Program-made: the position numbers and the translations under genes | NCBI GenBank assembly: GCA_930367205.1 | Contig: OV884012.1 | Span: 152,287,405-152,351,404 of the forward strand | Direction: 5' to 3' | DNA length: 64,000 nucleotides | Source of the DNA: Acanthosoma haemorrhoidale | Lineage: Eukaryota; Arthropoda; Insecta; Hemiptera; Acanthosomatidae | The notes under the pieces: generated by a model | Databases searched by the model: none | Told to the model about the DNA's origin: nothing | What the model saw: the letters and a program-made list of their open reading frames with translations, nothing else | Part shown: in pieces, positions 8,890-21,304 of the stretch | How positions within the stretch are numbered: the first letter of the stretch is position 1 | Layout of the letters: each line of letters opens with the position of its first letter

Positions 8890-10250
8890 AAATAGAGCGA
8901 CAGTCTAAAAACTGAATAACCTTTTTGTCGTTGAGTGAACGGAAAGTCACGCTGCGTATACGTTTGTGGTTCAGGTCAATCGTTAAAACTCAAAATTGTA
9001 AGGTTTATAAAATGTCGCGATCTATACTTGAATATTTACTCGGAACTTCAAAAGAAAGAAATGCCATGTTTGGATAGGAAGAGATGATAAATTTACCAAT
9101 GATTTAAATTACACCAATTATTCGAAACATTTATTTACTGCCAGTGCTTCCAACAGCCCACACATATGTGTCGGTGGTAAGGTTGATGACATGTCATCCC
9201 CATACTATGACAAGTATACAATCCAATTAACATTAAACAGTCAAAATTTAAAAGATTGAGATAGTTGAAATTTAAAAAATGAATAAATACATAATTAATT
9301 TATAATGAAAATTATAAATAAAAGGTAGTTAAAGTGATATCAATACGGAATACAATGTCACATACGTAAAAAAATACAAAAAATATTATATAGAAAACTA
9401 AAACACTTGCCACACAAAAGTTAATTCTGTACAACAAAAGAATCACTGGTTAAAAGGAAAACAATTTAATTAGGAGAAGTACTTACGGCTTGAAAATTAT
9501 CAGTTGTAATAATACGCTACGTTTTCTTGTACGTTAATAGGTTATGAGATTTAATTCAATTGATATTTGGATAATTAAGGAAAATGCTAAGGAATTATTA
9601 AGGAAAATACGCTTCAGTGTTGGCTTGAGGAAAAGGAATTTAAAGACTTTGTAGACATTTAGAAATCTAACTTAAACCAAGCTCATTTTGGTTTTATCTT
9701 TTATCTTATCTGATTAGTTGGAGCGAAAAAATATTAATCACCTGGTTGCAGTTTATTGACGTGCTTATATCAAATGAAAAGTTCACAACATAAAAATAAT
9801 TATTCAAGGGGAAATGCTTAAATTTTCTACTTGCTGCTCAAATATTATATAATTCATACCCAATCACCAACTTGTAGCCAGCAAAGAAGCTGGAGTTAAC
9901 GAACTTTATATAGGCAGGTTTGTGGAGAAAACAATAGAGGAAGAAAGCCGAAAGAGTGGGTGAAGTAAGATAGCTGAAGATAAACGAACTAATGAAAGGA
10001 GCTGGAGTTAACGAACCTTTTCAGTTAAAAGAGAAATACGACGGAAAATAATTGGCTTCTAAGTGCCCAGCATTGCTAATGTGTTATAACCTTTCAGTCA
10101 TGTGTTTCTCACATTGGGTTTTAAGTTATTTACCCCTTCTGTCAAATGTTTCATATTAAACAGTAAAAATACCTTAGAGAAATAAAAACCGACGCACAGG
10201 GGACCGTCTACACAATCTTGCGGCACAAAAAACTAATTGTTTTTTTTTTT
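8890..10250. other. Noncoding AT-rich sequence
   Basis: No ORF, repeat relationship or structural signal stood out. A GGAGTTAACGAAC motif occurs twice (about 9890 and 10003), too weak to classify. Confidence 0.5.
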
Positions 10251-10270
10251 TTTAGGTCAAAAAAAAAAAA

Positions 10271-10670
10271 ATTCCTCTTCGGAGATTAAAACGGCAGTGG
10301 CCTCGTAACCTGCTATAACTAAGTGATAGTGGGAGTTCTGGCAATGGCCAGTTCCTCTAATCATGTCCTGAGCGTCTGTGGCTCTCGCGCTCTTGGTCAG
10401 CCTCCGCTGGCTTATCCAGTGACGCGGCTGACGTAGGAGCGTGGGGGACTCCCCAAGACTCCGCTTCCTCCTTCGCATGCGAGGGAGGTGACCCTTGTGG
10501 ACTTAGGGGGCCTCTGGGCTGTTTGTAAATATTGTATGAATGAGCGAGTGAATGATGAATTGTAAATATAGTATGAATGACGACATTTATCTCAATTACT
10601 CATTGCCTAATAAAAGGCAGATTGTAATTTTATCTTAATAAAATTTTTTTGAAAAAAAAAAAAAAAAAAC
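10271..10670 (+). mobile_element. Jockey-type family A, copy A2 (mostly 3' UTR)
   Basis: It starts in the last codons of ORF2 (CGGCAGTGGCCTCGTAACC) and runs through the full family-A 3' UTR. It ends with AATAAAATTTTTTTG and a poly-A run at 10654-10670. Just before it is a T-run, AGGTC, then an A-run (10240-10270), so the 5' junction is unusual and may be another tail. No coding capacity. Confidence 0.85.
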
Positions 10671-10674
10671 TTGG

Positions 10675-12375
10675 AAAAAGATTATTTTAATTCAGAAATG
10701 TTTTGGTTTGCAAGTATGCAAGATGAATTTCACAAGGTATCTTACCCCGGAAGCCAAAAATCACATTTTGGTAAAAAACAATAATTATTAGTCTGAGTAT
10801 CAAATTAATAAATTACCTCACCCAAACTAAACACGTGCAAACATTTATAATGACATATCAATCAATTTTCTCTACAAATTTTTTAAATTGAAGTGGTTCT
10901 TTTTTGGTGGTGTCAAAATTGTCTTCATCATCCCTGTTCCCTCAATGTATAATTTTGGTCAGCTGCATAAGAGAGTTCCCTTGCTGGCCACTGCCTCAGC
11001 AGAGGCGTGACTCTTTTTCGTTTTGTCTTGGGACCCCATTAATGGCAACTTTTTGAAGGCATGACAAAATTCAAGGCAATTTGAGAGGAGGTAAAGCAAG
11101 ATTTGAAATTTCAATTTCTTCGTCCAAACAGTTTTAACTTTTCCACTGTAGTTTGATAAAGCTACTTTTGTACTGAACTATGTTTCGAAAGTACGTACTG
11201 AAGTAGTTCTTCTATTAAACAGCTAGCATGGTTATGAAGGTTGAATTTCTTTTGTACATATTCATACAAGATATCGCGCCATTCCTGAGTTGGTCTATTA
11301 ATTAATTTTTGGTCCCTTAAATAAATACAGAGGTCTCTCCTTTTAATCACATGTTTCGTAACTGATATGAACGTTTTTATATAAATGATTACTGTGCAAA
11401 ATTATGCGATTGAACTTGGTATATTTGTAAAATACATGCCTAGTATAAACAGGAAATAAAGATATTCCGAAGTGCTCAGAAGTTTCGTTGTAGTTTTTTT
11501 TAATTTGTATTTTAGTGATCGTCATTCCAATTTCTACTCAATTACAAAAAAATGATTTAGCAATCGACCGGACCTTTTTATGAATTCAGCGTAAACAATT
11601 AAAAAAAAAAAGCTTATCTCTAGGGTTAGAATTCTTATTTTTGAACAAATTTTAACTTGATGGAGTTCAATTTGACTAAAGTTGTTCACTCCGGCAATCA
11701 AACCGGTATACTCTTGTATGCACGATCTTACAAGGATTAGGCATTGACACATTGTTTGTTTATCTTGGTTTGTTTACTTTGAACTCGAATATTACGATTT
11801 TTTCTAATAATCCTGAAGCTTAGTGTCACTTAAAAAACTAAATTTCATAACAAATGTATTCCATATTTTTTTTTTTACTTTTGACCAACTATATTATTAA
11901 TAGACAGCCAACTGTACGACGGCCATTGCCAACGGATATCCTAAACGTATGATCCTTAAACTGCTACATGGCCTCGATAGGAATAATTTTTCAAATAATA
12001 GTTCGGTAAATAACGTAATTTACAAAGCTAAAAGCTGGTAACGTGGAAAGATCGTTCAGGGGTTCATAAGCTAAATTGTGGAAAAGATGTCGCCATAGAA
12101 TGCCGTCTCTTTACCACGTCTTTATATTCTCATGCCCATTTCGTATTATGCCCCATGCCATTACAGCATATCAATTTAAACATATTTTGGAATAAATTCA
12201 TTGAAAAGTCTTACTATTTAATATTATTTTTAAAAGATTTAATAAATCACTAATTTATATATTGTCTTGTTTTTTTTTTAGTTATTGGCGTAAACGGATT
12301 TACACATTAGACAAATTTATTCGTTATTATAATATTTTACGTCAATTAGGTATTCGAAATTGTAGAATAGAAGTT
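10675..12375. other. Noncoding AT-rich sequence
   Basis: Several short minus-strand ORFs (60-72 codons) occur but show no domain, codon bias or conserved motif. I saw no repeats shared with the rest of the window. Confidence 0.5.
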
Positions 12376-12382
12376 GTATGAT

Positions 12383-12995
12383 ATGTAAGCATAATTATAC
12401 CAATTATGGGGGACAGCAAAAAGTCGAACATCAAGCGTATCCAATCTTTTCAATCAAAAGTCCTGAGAACAATAGTATAAATGCCCCTTATTACGTCAGC
12501 AACAAAACCCACTCATTGCACTGCACCACTCATCCCTATAATCCTCCTCGGAGACAAAAACGGCAGTGGCCTCGTGACTTGCTATAAATGCGTAATAGTT
12601 GGAGTCCTGGCAATGGCAAGTTCCTCCAATCATGTCCTGAGTGTATGTGGCTCTCGCGCTCTTGGTCACCCTTCCCTGGCTTGTATCCGGTGACGCGGCT
12701 GACAGAGGAGCGTGGGAGACTCGCATGCGAGGGAGGCGATAACCATGTGTATTTGGCAGGTCTCTGGGCTGTTTGTTAATACTTTATGAATGAGCGAGTG
12801 AATGAAAAAAACATGGTATGAATGAGATCATTTATCACAATTACTTATTGCCCAATAAGGCAGGTTGTAATTTTATCATAATACAGTTGTTGTTAATAAC
12901 ATCTTCAATTATACCAATTGTGGGAAGACCATAATATTTACATTTTATCTTAATTACTTATTGCCTTATAAAAGGCAGATTGTAATTATAGCACA
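12383..12995 (+). mobile_element. Jockey-type family A, copy A3, with internal deletion
   Basis: The frame from 12378 shows GGQQKVEHQAYPIFSIKSPEN and NAPYYVSNKT, then skips to PPRRQKRQWPRDLL. Compared with copy A4 about 35 codons are missing. The 3' UTR is present. A second version of its last 60 bases (the ATTACTTATTGCC motif and GGCAG...TTGTAAT) follows at 12940-13000, so the tail is duplicated or two copies lie in tandem. Confidence 0.85.
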
Positions 12996-12999
12996 ATAA

Positions 13000-13930
13000 A
13001 GGAATTTAACTAATAAAAACTATATCAACAATGTTAACCCGCAACCACCGCAATATTCAATTAAACTATTTATTATAACTTTCATTAAAGAAACCAATTG
13101 CCAGTAAGTGTATTGCGTTCAACATCTCATGATGAGATATACTATTATTGAGTAACCATATAAAATCAAAATACACCGTACGATGCCGTTATGATCAATT
13201 TTAATGAACGAATAATAGCTAAATCATTGAATATAAAGTTATATAAAGAATATATTGGTTCCCAGGTTACTACCATGACCGATAACGGTATAAAGATGGT
13301 TTATGACAGTCAGCGGATTAATAATGATGAAATAGACAGATCAAGTGAAATAACTAATATTTAGCCGACAAACTAAAGTTAAATATTCCACCTAAGCTGT
13401 CTAGGGTCGGGGGGGGGGAGGGGATGAAGATGGAACACCCACCGCTGGATGAAGAGAAGAGCAACAGGCTATTCAGAGCAGGGCAAGTATCTCTTTGACG
13501 AACCCCAAAGTAATCGACCACTGAGTCACGGCTTGATTACAATCGGATGTCATTAACCATTAACTGTCACCACCTTGTTCGTGGGTTCAAATCAAATTAG
13601 TTCACTCTTTGAGTGTTCCTTTTATTTTATTTTTCTTAATTTTTTGAGAATAAATGATCTTCTGAAAGTGGTTGATATAAGGCTTTTTTTTTTTTTAAAT
13701 CAAATAATTGGGTTGTAATTGCAGCTTTGGGGTCTTGCACTTAAAGAACAAACAAACAAAAATGTTATTTTTAATAGGTCAATCGATACATCAATCAATG
13801 TACATTTACTAACTAGTTGAAAACTTTTTTTTATGACCTAGTAGTAGAACCTTATACAAACTAATATCCATAGAATTCATGAATTCTAAAAATTCCTTTT
13901 ACAAAAAATTTTTGATAATCTTATTTTTTC
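13000..13930. other. Noncoding, with a G-run
   Basis: AT-rich apart from 13405-13600. That part has a nine-G run near 13411 and GTGGGTTCAAATC at 13579, which resembles a tRNA B-box and could be SINE-derived. I found no supporting copy in this window. Confidence 0.4.
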
Positions 13931-13934
13931 TTCT

Positions 13935-14240
13935 ACAGAGAGAAGAGTAGCCAACGGATGGGAGGAGATGCAGGATGAAAGCCCACCAAGTAAGCTTCAA
14001 GAGTTCAAGAAGGTGTTAAAAATATGGAACAGCTCGAGCAGTGAGGAAGTTGTCCTGGGAAGACTAAGAATAGGACACAGCAGATTGACCTGCTGAATCT
14101 CAAAAAGCAGAAACCACCTCTAGGTGGACACCAACTTGGTACACTTACGATAGAACATATACGTACATACTATTGCAGGAAACTTACTCATGCCGGAATA
14201 TGTTTAAATATATCCGAAATTGCTTAAATTGACCAAAACC
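13935..14240 (+). pseudogene. LINE fragment with RNase H-tail signature (I-like clade)
   Basis: The plus strand reads KLQEFKKVLKIWNSSSSEE, then VVLGRLRIGHSRLTC, a stop, and after a shift KKQKPPLGGHQLGTLTIEHI. The sequence RLRIGHxRLTxxxLL...PPxC..C...LTxEHI is the conserved end of ORF2 in I-group and R1-group LINEs, where it follows RNase H. Two of the usual cysteines are replaced. It is a short decayed remnant of a family not otherwise seen here. Confidence 0.7.
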
Positions 14241-14929
14241 AGTCCAATTCTGCACATATAAAACAAAACAGACTGTCAGGCGTTCATGCCCACTCGATTT
14301 TACGCCTGTAAATATAAAAAAAAAAAACAAACAAACGTAAGAAAGACTGAATTAAAGGCAAGTAGTAAAAACTACCGTGGACAAAATCATTATTTGTTGA
14401 CCAAAAGATTTATTAGTGTTGACATTAATAAATAGTAATTATGAATAATTCATCTAAAATAAAAACAATGTAGTGGATTGAACTGAAGACACTGGAAAGG
14501 AAACTGCTTATTTTCTGGCAAATGAAATAAAAAGTATGAACGCTTGTGGATCCATCAAATGCTTCTAAGCCAATAAACATATTCGCCACTTCTCCATTTT
14601 AACCCTTTTATCATATTTAGACTAATACATTTTTATTTATTGCCAGATTTTCACTGAATTCGGCAAACTACCGGACATTATTTTTAGGCAAATATTGTGG
14701 GTTCGTAACTTTTTTTCATTTACCTAGTAAACGGTCCCTAACCCTTAACTTATACTTATTGTAAAATGAGCGCCGAATTCAAAACAATACTTTTTTAAGA
14801 TACTTTTTAGCTAAAGTAGTATGGGGGACGAGACTGAAGGGCGGGTTGTCGGCAACCCAAGGCTGGAGACAGACAGACCGACTGATGACACTGCTCCACA
14901 AATTATACCGCTTTACTGAGAAAAGAGCA

Positions 14930-15410
14930 TCGTCTCAAATTGATTGCGAGCGATTGGAACAGGTTCTTATCTAACAATAGCGCATGTGCAGAACATCGAT
15001 TTGCTTTATAAGAATCACTATTAAACAGATCTATTACTGAATTATTTCTTCAAGTAAAATTTTTATAGCTTAAAATAGGAATTAGATAGCTTCATACGTA
15101 TCAGAAATTTCGTGTGTCATGTTCCTATACTTTTGGAAATAAACCTAGTGGTTACATGTGGAGATGGGCAGTGCACACATTTATCGGAGGGAACTGCTTG
15201 ACCTGTTTTCTCATGCATCTCCCAGTCTACTGCCAAACCGTTTACAATCCAATTTAAGAAAAGTTTTCGAAAAACAACCAACATTGGTGTTATTTAAAAC
15301 CTAACATACGCAAATCACCTAATCGCTCAATGTTCCTACAGAAATATTTGATTTATATTAATTTGAATACAGTGCCATAGTTACGTATAAAGACCGGAAT
15401 TATCAACGTC
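14930..15410 (-). repeat. Repeat with partial copies flanking the Jockey element
   Basis: Two parts recur in reverse orientation around the element at 16985-19834. 14925-15000 (CTATTGTTAGATAAGA on the complement) matches 16868-16950. 15240-15410 (TTTCTGTAGGAACATTGA on the complement) matches 19838-19990. The order of the parts differs between the two loci, so this is not a simple duplication. The element type is unknown. Confidence 0.5.
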
Positions 15411-15458
15411 CATATCTATTTAGTTTTTTTTTTTAAATTAAAACATTTCACAGTATGT

Positions 15459-16190
15459 TTAAATTTGGTATAGCAGGTCACGAGGCCAATGCCGTTTCAG
15501 TCTCCGAGGAGGATTATAGGGAGGAGTGGTGCAGTGCAATGACTGTGATAGGGGATTAGGGTGCTTGGCTAGGCTACTGTGGAATTTAATAAACTGGAAA
15601 GAGATGAGTTCGAGAATGTGAGGTGTATTAAGATAGCTATGAAGGGTTTTGTTGCTGACGTAATAAGGGGCATTTACTATTGTTCTCTGGACTTTTGATT
15701 GAAAGGATTGGATGCGCTTGATGTTCGACTTTTTTGCTGTCCCTAATAGCTCTATTCCGTATGTCCTGATTGGGTTAAGTTTAACTTTGCAGATTAGTAA
15801 TTTATTTTCTATTGAGAGATGGGACATCCTTTGAAGTAGTGTGGACAGTTGTCGAAAACGGCTGTTTAGTTCTTGTCTTTTTAGCCTCGTTTGAGGGTTC
15901 CATGTCAGCCTTTTGTTGAGATGGAAGCCTAAAAACCTACTGTCTTGGATATAGGAAGAGGATTGGAATTAAAAAAAAATAGTGGAAAGAACTTGCGGCA
16001 GAGGGTAAAGGTAATGAACATTTTGTTTCATTAACTTTAATTCACCATAGGTTACACCAATGCTCGATCTCATCAAGGTGTTTCTGAAGGTTATGGGATG
16101 CTATATCGGGGTCTGGGTGGGTTGACTGCAGTGTCATCTGAAATGTGGTCAAGAAAGTAATGGGGAGTAGAGGGGACATAGAATTTGATA
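15459..16190 (-). mobile_element. Jockey-type family A, copy A4
   Basis: In minus orientation it carries the ORF2 thumb and tail: TRLKRQELNSRFRQL, then LSIENKLLICKVKLNPI and TYGIELLGT, then NAPYYVSNKTLHSYLNT and RRLKRHWPRDLL at 15475. This is the best tail of the family. The copy ends right after the tail and lacks the 3' UTR, which is unusual for a LINE and suggests a later deletion. The upstream part (15830-16190) holds RT palm-to-thumb sequence with frame breaks. Confidence 0.85.
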
Positions 16191-16194
16191 TAGA

Positions 16195-16865
16195 TGGAAA
16201 TAATTTGTCATTATTTTATTTAACATATTGGAAAATATAATTTCCGGAAATTATAATGTGTGTGGATACTTTTGTCAACTATTTTATTGTGACGTTCCAC
16301 GGGAGCCCCTTTAGAAACTTGTTTATGAAGTTTCAAGAAATATATTTGAAAAAGGCTGGATTAAGGGAGGGCAAAGTTTTCAAACCGTTGGCTATCTGGA
16401 CTTCCGTAAAGTCCGGCAAGAGAGCAAATATTTTTTGTTACTGCGACTTGTATATGGACCCAACTTCCGTGTAATGTGGTCCACATAAGTGGTACCCATA
16501 TAAAAACTTGACCACTCTCCCGGCCACTGAAAAGAGCCAGAAGGCCTGGTTTTGTCGTTTCCATAAAGAAAATATTGACAGTTAATCAAAGAGAAAGTTT
16601 TCAATTTTTCAAGCATCGTCCATAATATCGATTAGACTTTATTTTTTATAAATAAATAAACTGTTTACTTACTTATTAGGAGTTTAAGATTTATTGCTTA
16701 CACTAAAAAGGAACTCAATGGTCATTTATAAGCTAACTTCATCAGTGTAAATTATGGAACATATTTTACTTTATTTTTGTCTGCTAGTCATACATAAATG
16801 TTCCTTTGTTTGTTTCTTATTCCCTTAGGGGAATGTCCAGAAATAAAGTGTTTTTTTCACATTTA
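16195..16865. other. Unassigned, with a 72-codon ORF
   Basis: An ORF at 16256-16474 (plus) starts MCVDTFVNYF and contains a basic segment FKPLAIWTSVKSGKRAN. I recognise no family, and splice context and codon use do not decide whether it is real. The rest is AT-rich noncoding. Confidence 0.3.
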
Positions 16866-16984
16866 ATTTAAGAGTTCTGCGCATGCGCTATTATTAGACA
16901 ACCACATACTACTATCGCTCTCCAAATCAATACCGACAACTACCGTTCATAGACCTTTTTTCAGCTTTGAACTTGTTTCAACAG

Positions 16985-17275
16985 GCAACTTAAGTGAGCT
17001 GGCCGCGAGGGAGCCATCAATAAGTGAGTGAATCGCTTGTTACATTGGTGTGAAGTGTAAAAAGTGAAATCGGACAGAGTAGTCGGCCATCTTGACTGAT
17101 CGGCATTAGCCGTTCACGGATCGGAGATCCAGGCAATAGGCTCAGTAAGCCAGACGGTCTGGTGGCTCAGAGCCAAGACCGGTGACTCGCCACTGAAATC
17201 CCACCGGCGCTACGTATTTTATTTTTTTTTTAACTAACAAAAAACGTTTATGATAAAATAAGATTTTATCAACAG
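16985..17275 (+). other. Probable 5' UTR of the Jockey-type element
   Basis: A moderately GC-rich stretch (CATCTTGACTGATCGGC, then CGGAGATCCAGGC) directly precedes ORF1 and ends in a T-run. Jockey-type elements use an internal promoter in such a 5' UTR. The true 5' end is not defined by a target duplication, and part of the sequence before 16950 is an unrelated repeat. Confidence 0.45.
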
Positions 17276-18336
17276 CTAATATCCCAAAATAAAAAAAAGG
17301 TCTAGGTCCTTAGGTCCAACTCCGACACCATCGCCTGTAAAGCGAAAACCTAGAACCTCAAATAGGAACATCCCTATAAATTCATCTGCCACCAGCTCTA
17401 TGGAAGACCTACTACCACTTGCTAGCACTTCAAAAGAAGAAACAGTAGCTGAATCTCCATTCTTCACACCTAATAGCTTCGAGGTACTAAGGAATGGCCA
17501 ACCTGACGACATGGAAGTTATTAAAACACCAACACAGCCTAAGCCACCTGCTAGATTCGTAAGGAATATTAGCAATTTTAAATTATTATGCTCACAGATG
17601 AGCAAATTTGTAGGTACCAGAAAACGTAGAGAATACGTGCCTCAATCGCTCTCAGGATACGAAAATTTCCCCAGACACTCCCGATACTTATCGAGCGATT
17701 GTTAAATATTTGAATGAAACCAATGCAGACTTCCATACATATCAGCTGAAACAAGAACGATCGCTACGAGTAATGATAAGAAATCTGCATCCGACCACAC
17801 CAGCTGATGAAATTGAAGACGAAATAACAGCTCTGGGATTCAAAGTTCGCCAAATAACGAATGTTTTACGTGAGGACAGACAACAAAACGAATCCACCAA
17901 AACGGCATTACCGTTATTTTTTGTAGATCTCGAGCGGACACCTGGCGTGGAGAAAATGTATGACTTAACAACCCTGTATTACACAAGAATACAGGTCGAA
18001 AAACCTTACCCCAAAAGAGACATCGTCCAATGCCATAATTGCCAGGCATATGGGCTATTATGCACAAAATCGTACTACCACCACCCTCCCAGGTGTGTAA
18101 AGTGCAGTGGGCAGCACAAAAGCAAATTGTGCAAAAAGCCCCTGAAATCACCTGCTGTATGCGTGCTCTGCCAGCAAGACCATCCGGCTAACTACAAGAG
18201 CTGCGAGACATATAGAATTCTCAAGTCCAGGAGCGAGCAAGAAGAGAAGCCAGTGACATGTAGCTCTAGAAGCGCCCCCGCCAGAAATTTGAGGCCTTCA
18301 TTCTCTTTTGCTGATGCCGTCCGGAACAGAGAGTAG
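17276..18336 (+). pseudogene. Jockey-type ORF1 (gag-like, zinc knuckles), one frameshift
   Basis: ORF1 proteins bind element RNA and form ribonucleoprotein particles. The first frame (to about 17660) is low-complexity and proline-rich (TPTQPKPPARFVRNIS). A one-base frameshift near 17660 leads into the second (to 18336). That part has the PRE_C2HC-type region (RSLRVMIRNLHPTTPADEIE) and then cysteine-histidine knuckles: CHNCQAYG, CVKCSGQHKSKLC and CVLCQQDHPANYKSC. It ends in FSFADAVRNRE, as many insect Jockey ORF1 proteins do. In the first knuckle the spacing is altered (GLLCTKSYYHH), so that one may be damaged. ORF2 begins about 245 bases downstream. Confidence 0.85.
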
Positions 18337-18582
18337 TCACAGGCACTGCCCACTACTCGTCCGCAAGTTTCTCTTCCCCATCATTCCGCTGATCCCGTCG
18401 ACCAGCAAACCCAATCCCATCCTCAACCACCCATCTCGCATATTCCTCCACCTTCAAGCTCTTCAGATCTCACTAGCCTATTAAAATCATTCCTAACAGA
18501 ATTCAGAACCCTAATTACCCCTCTCATTTCCCTTCTTACAAATCTTGTCTCCTACCTTATCCCCGTTAAATAAAACCCATAA

Positions 18583-19834
18583 GTGGATCCTTCTGACTCC
18601 TTATCCATTCTCCTTTGGAATGCGAATGGTGTTCGCACCCACACTGACGAACTGACAGTCCTACTCCACGACAAAAACATCGACGTAACTCTTATTACTG
18701 AAACAAGACTTACGAGTAAACGACCATTTACCGTTCGACAGTACCAGACTTTTCGAACTGATCACCCAGATGGAACAGCTCATGCAGGTACCGCTGTCAT
18801 TGTCCATAACTCCATATCCCACCACATAATTCTTCTGGTAGCACATGATTTCCTTCAATCCACTGCAGTGTCAATCACCACCTTCACTTTTCCCCTTACA
18901 CTAGCATCAGTGTACTGCCCTCCCAATAAATCCATTTCTGACTCCCAATTCATCTCCTTTCTAGACTCCATCGGACATCGTTTCCTTGTAGGTGGGGACT
19001 TTAATGCGAAGCACCAACACTGGGGGTCAAGATCCACAAATACACGAGGACGTGCTTTGCTGTCTGCACTCAAACGGAAACATTGCTCCACTATCACTCC
19101 TGACACAGCCACCTATTGGCCATCTGATCCCAACCAAAATCCTGATCTCCTTGACTTATTTTCTAAAATAGTTTAGGAACACTAAACTATTCACTCACAC
19201 GCCTCGATGACCTCTCCTCTGATCATAGTCCTTTATTATTAACCATTTCCCTAAAACCAATTCACAAATTGCCTCTTCTTTCCTTCTCCATTTATTAGGG
19301 GCCCAGTTGACTGGGACCAATTCCGCCAGCTTCTTACAGAGTCCGTAGACCTTAAATTGTCCCTGATAACATCCCAAGACCTAGACGACGCAGTGCATTC
19401 TTTCACTACTCTGGCCCAGAGGTCGGCTTGGGAGGCATCGTCACCCCATAATCCACAATCATAATCGTTTACCGCGGCATCTCAAAGATCTAATCCAATT
19501 CAAACGCCACTCCAGAACAGTGTGGCAAAGATCCCGGCATCCTGCTGATCGCCGCTCGTTCAATCAGTACTTCCGATTGGTAAAGCGGCGATTGGCATCT
19601 TTCCGTTCCTACCTCTCCTCTCTGTCTACCAGAGATAACTCCTTGTGGAATGTAAACAAAAAAATCCTAAAGTATCAACCTGTTTCACACCCACTCCGTC
19701 GTGATGATGGGTCCTGGGCGGCTTCGGATGGGGATAGGTCGGAGGAATTTGCTCTGCATCTTTCCCATACTTTTACACCTCACCTTTCTCATCAAAGCCA
19801 TACTCACAACACAACTGTGGAAGATTTCCTTTTT
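18583..19834 (+). pseudogene. Jockey-type ORF2: endonuclease domain, RT missing
   Basis: ORF2 nicks target DNA with an APE-like endonuclease and copies the RNA with RT. The ATG at 18583 starts MDPSDSLSILLWNANGV, the canonical start of Jockey endonucleases. Following are LITETRLTS (catalytic Glu), the DHPDGTAHAGTAVIVH stretch, LASVYCPP, VGGDFNAKHQHWGSR (catalytic Asp-Asn) and TYWPSDPNQNPDLLDL. The first frame stops at 19176. Similarity continues in another frame with LDDLSSDHSPLLLTIS, the SDH motif that completes the active site, then a linker up to 19834 (LWNVNKKILKYQ, FALHLSHTFTPH). The element is cut there, before the RT, and abuts a repeat. It cannot retrotranspose by itself. Confidence 0.88.
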
Positions 19835-19837
19835 TAC

Positions 19838-19990
19838 GTAACTATGGTACTGTATTCAAATTAGTATCAATCAAATATTTCTGTAGGAACATTGAGTGAT
19901 TTGAGTATTTTTGGTTTTAAATAACATCTATGTTGTTGTTTTTCTAAAGCTTTTCTTAAATTGGATTTGAACATTGTTTGTGCCACAAAT
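19838..19990 (+). repeat. Reverse copy of the 15240-15410 repeat
   Basis: TTTCTGTAGGAACATTGA and CTTTTCTTAAATTGGATT match the complement of 15240-15410 with scattered differences. It truncates the Jockey ORF2. Confidence 0.7.
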
Positions 19991-20940
19991 CAACCAACAG
20001 ATGAAAATTAAGGGGCGTAGTTATTGGTAGAAAGTACAATCTAATAGGGAGAGGGATATGAAGACAAAAAGTCTTTCTAGCACTAATCTTATTTGTACTG
20101 ATAAATATTCGAATTCCAGATCAGCCTTCAGTAAGGTATTTTTTCATTACTAACATACTTTGCAGCTGATATTGTTGAGCCATGGGAGAAAATATTCGCC
20201 GAGCAAAAGATCTTGGAGTGAGCCCAGCCTTGTATGTGTATGTAGTATATGTATGTGCCCTGGAGTATTCTTTATCCAGTCCCTCTCTCCCGCTATTTCG
20301 TGAGTATTTTTGTCAAAGGAGTTCCTGCATATCTCAGAACAATATTATTTCTGTATTTTTCCACATAACTCTCAATCCCTTTATTATTGTCTCTTCACGC
20401 TCAAGTCTTTTCGGATCTCCCTAATAATGTAATGTGTACAACGTGAGCTAATTATGACATCTTACACTTTCTATTATATTATAGTTATTATTAGTTTATT
20501 AGTTTCTTACATCTATTAACATTTGCTTTAGAATCCATTTGAAGAATTCAATCTGGAAATTAGTTACACACGCAATTATATGAAAGAAACGGTGGATGTG
20601 AAACTTGTATTCATTTACAAAATGTATGCAAACTCATCATTAAAAGTATTATGACACCAAATTATTTCTGTTTTTGGGCTCAACGTTATTGAGGTATATA
20701 ATCGGTATACTAATCATAATAATAGGTAATATAATCATATATCTGAAAATAAGCACTGTCTTTGTTATATCTTAAGACAGTTCGCTGAAGGGCTAATTGA
20801 ACGATGTCAAATTTTTCATAGAAGTTAAAATTGCTACAATAAATAGAACAGTGAACAAAAATACCAAGAACTTGTTTTTTTTTTATGATTTTTTATACGC
20901 CAATTTTGTGCAAAGTCAATAAAGCAGTGAAAAATACTTT
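19990..20940. other. Noncoding
   Basis: No supported gene. A splice-acceptor-like TACTTTGCAG at 20156-20165 precedes a short open stretch (DIVEPWEKIFAEQKILE, then a stop). It is exon-like but unsupported. Confidence 0.4.
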
Positions 20941-20944
20941 GTTT

Positions 20945-21302
20945 CTAATATAATGCTAAGAATATTGTAATGCTAATATTATATATAATTCTAAAAGTAG
21001 AAGGGGGTTGAACAGAACTGTATACCTGCCTCGTGACTTCAAGGAAGTCAATGATATTTTTAAGTAAGTAACCGCATTCCTTCCAAGACTCCCTCCCACT
21101 TCCCAAAACTACCCTTCTCTTATATACACATGTCTCAGCTTTAGCCCCAGTCCCCACATCTTCCCCAGACACTCGTCCCTAGACATTCCACCCAGTATGT
21201 AGTAACATAACTCATAATATTTGTATTTTGCTTCTACTTCATAATAAAGCTTTTCTTTCATTTCTTTTAAAAGTACTCCTCAACAAAGATTATTTAACTG
21301 TT
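20945..21302 (+). repeat. LTR-like repeat, family S, copy 2
   Basis: Homologous over its length to 28-372. Its AT-rich start (ATAATGCTAAGAATATTG) also matches a fragment inserted in Jockey copy A5 near 31985-32045 on the minus strand. It ends with CATAATAAAGC and a pyrimidine-rich tail. Probably a solo LTR. Confidence 0.65.
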
Positions 21303-21304
21303 GA

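Noticed and set aside
8614..8950. Minus-strand ORFs over Jockey copy A1
   Set aside because: They are antisense to the recognised ORF2 tail and 3' UTR.
13520..13600. Possible tRNA-derived SINE (B-box-like GGGTTCAAATC)
   Set aside because: No convincing A box, poly-A tail, duplication or second copy in the window.
20156..20220. Acceptor-like site followed by DIVEPWEKIFAEQKILE
   Set aside because: The open stretch is very short, ends in a stop, and no partner exon or family was recognised.
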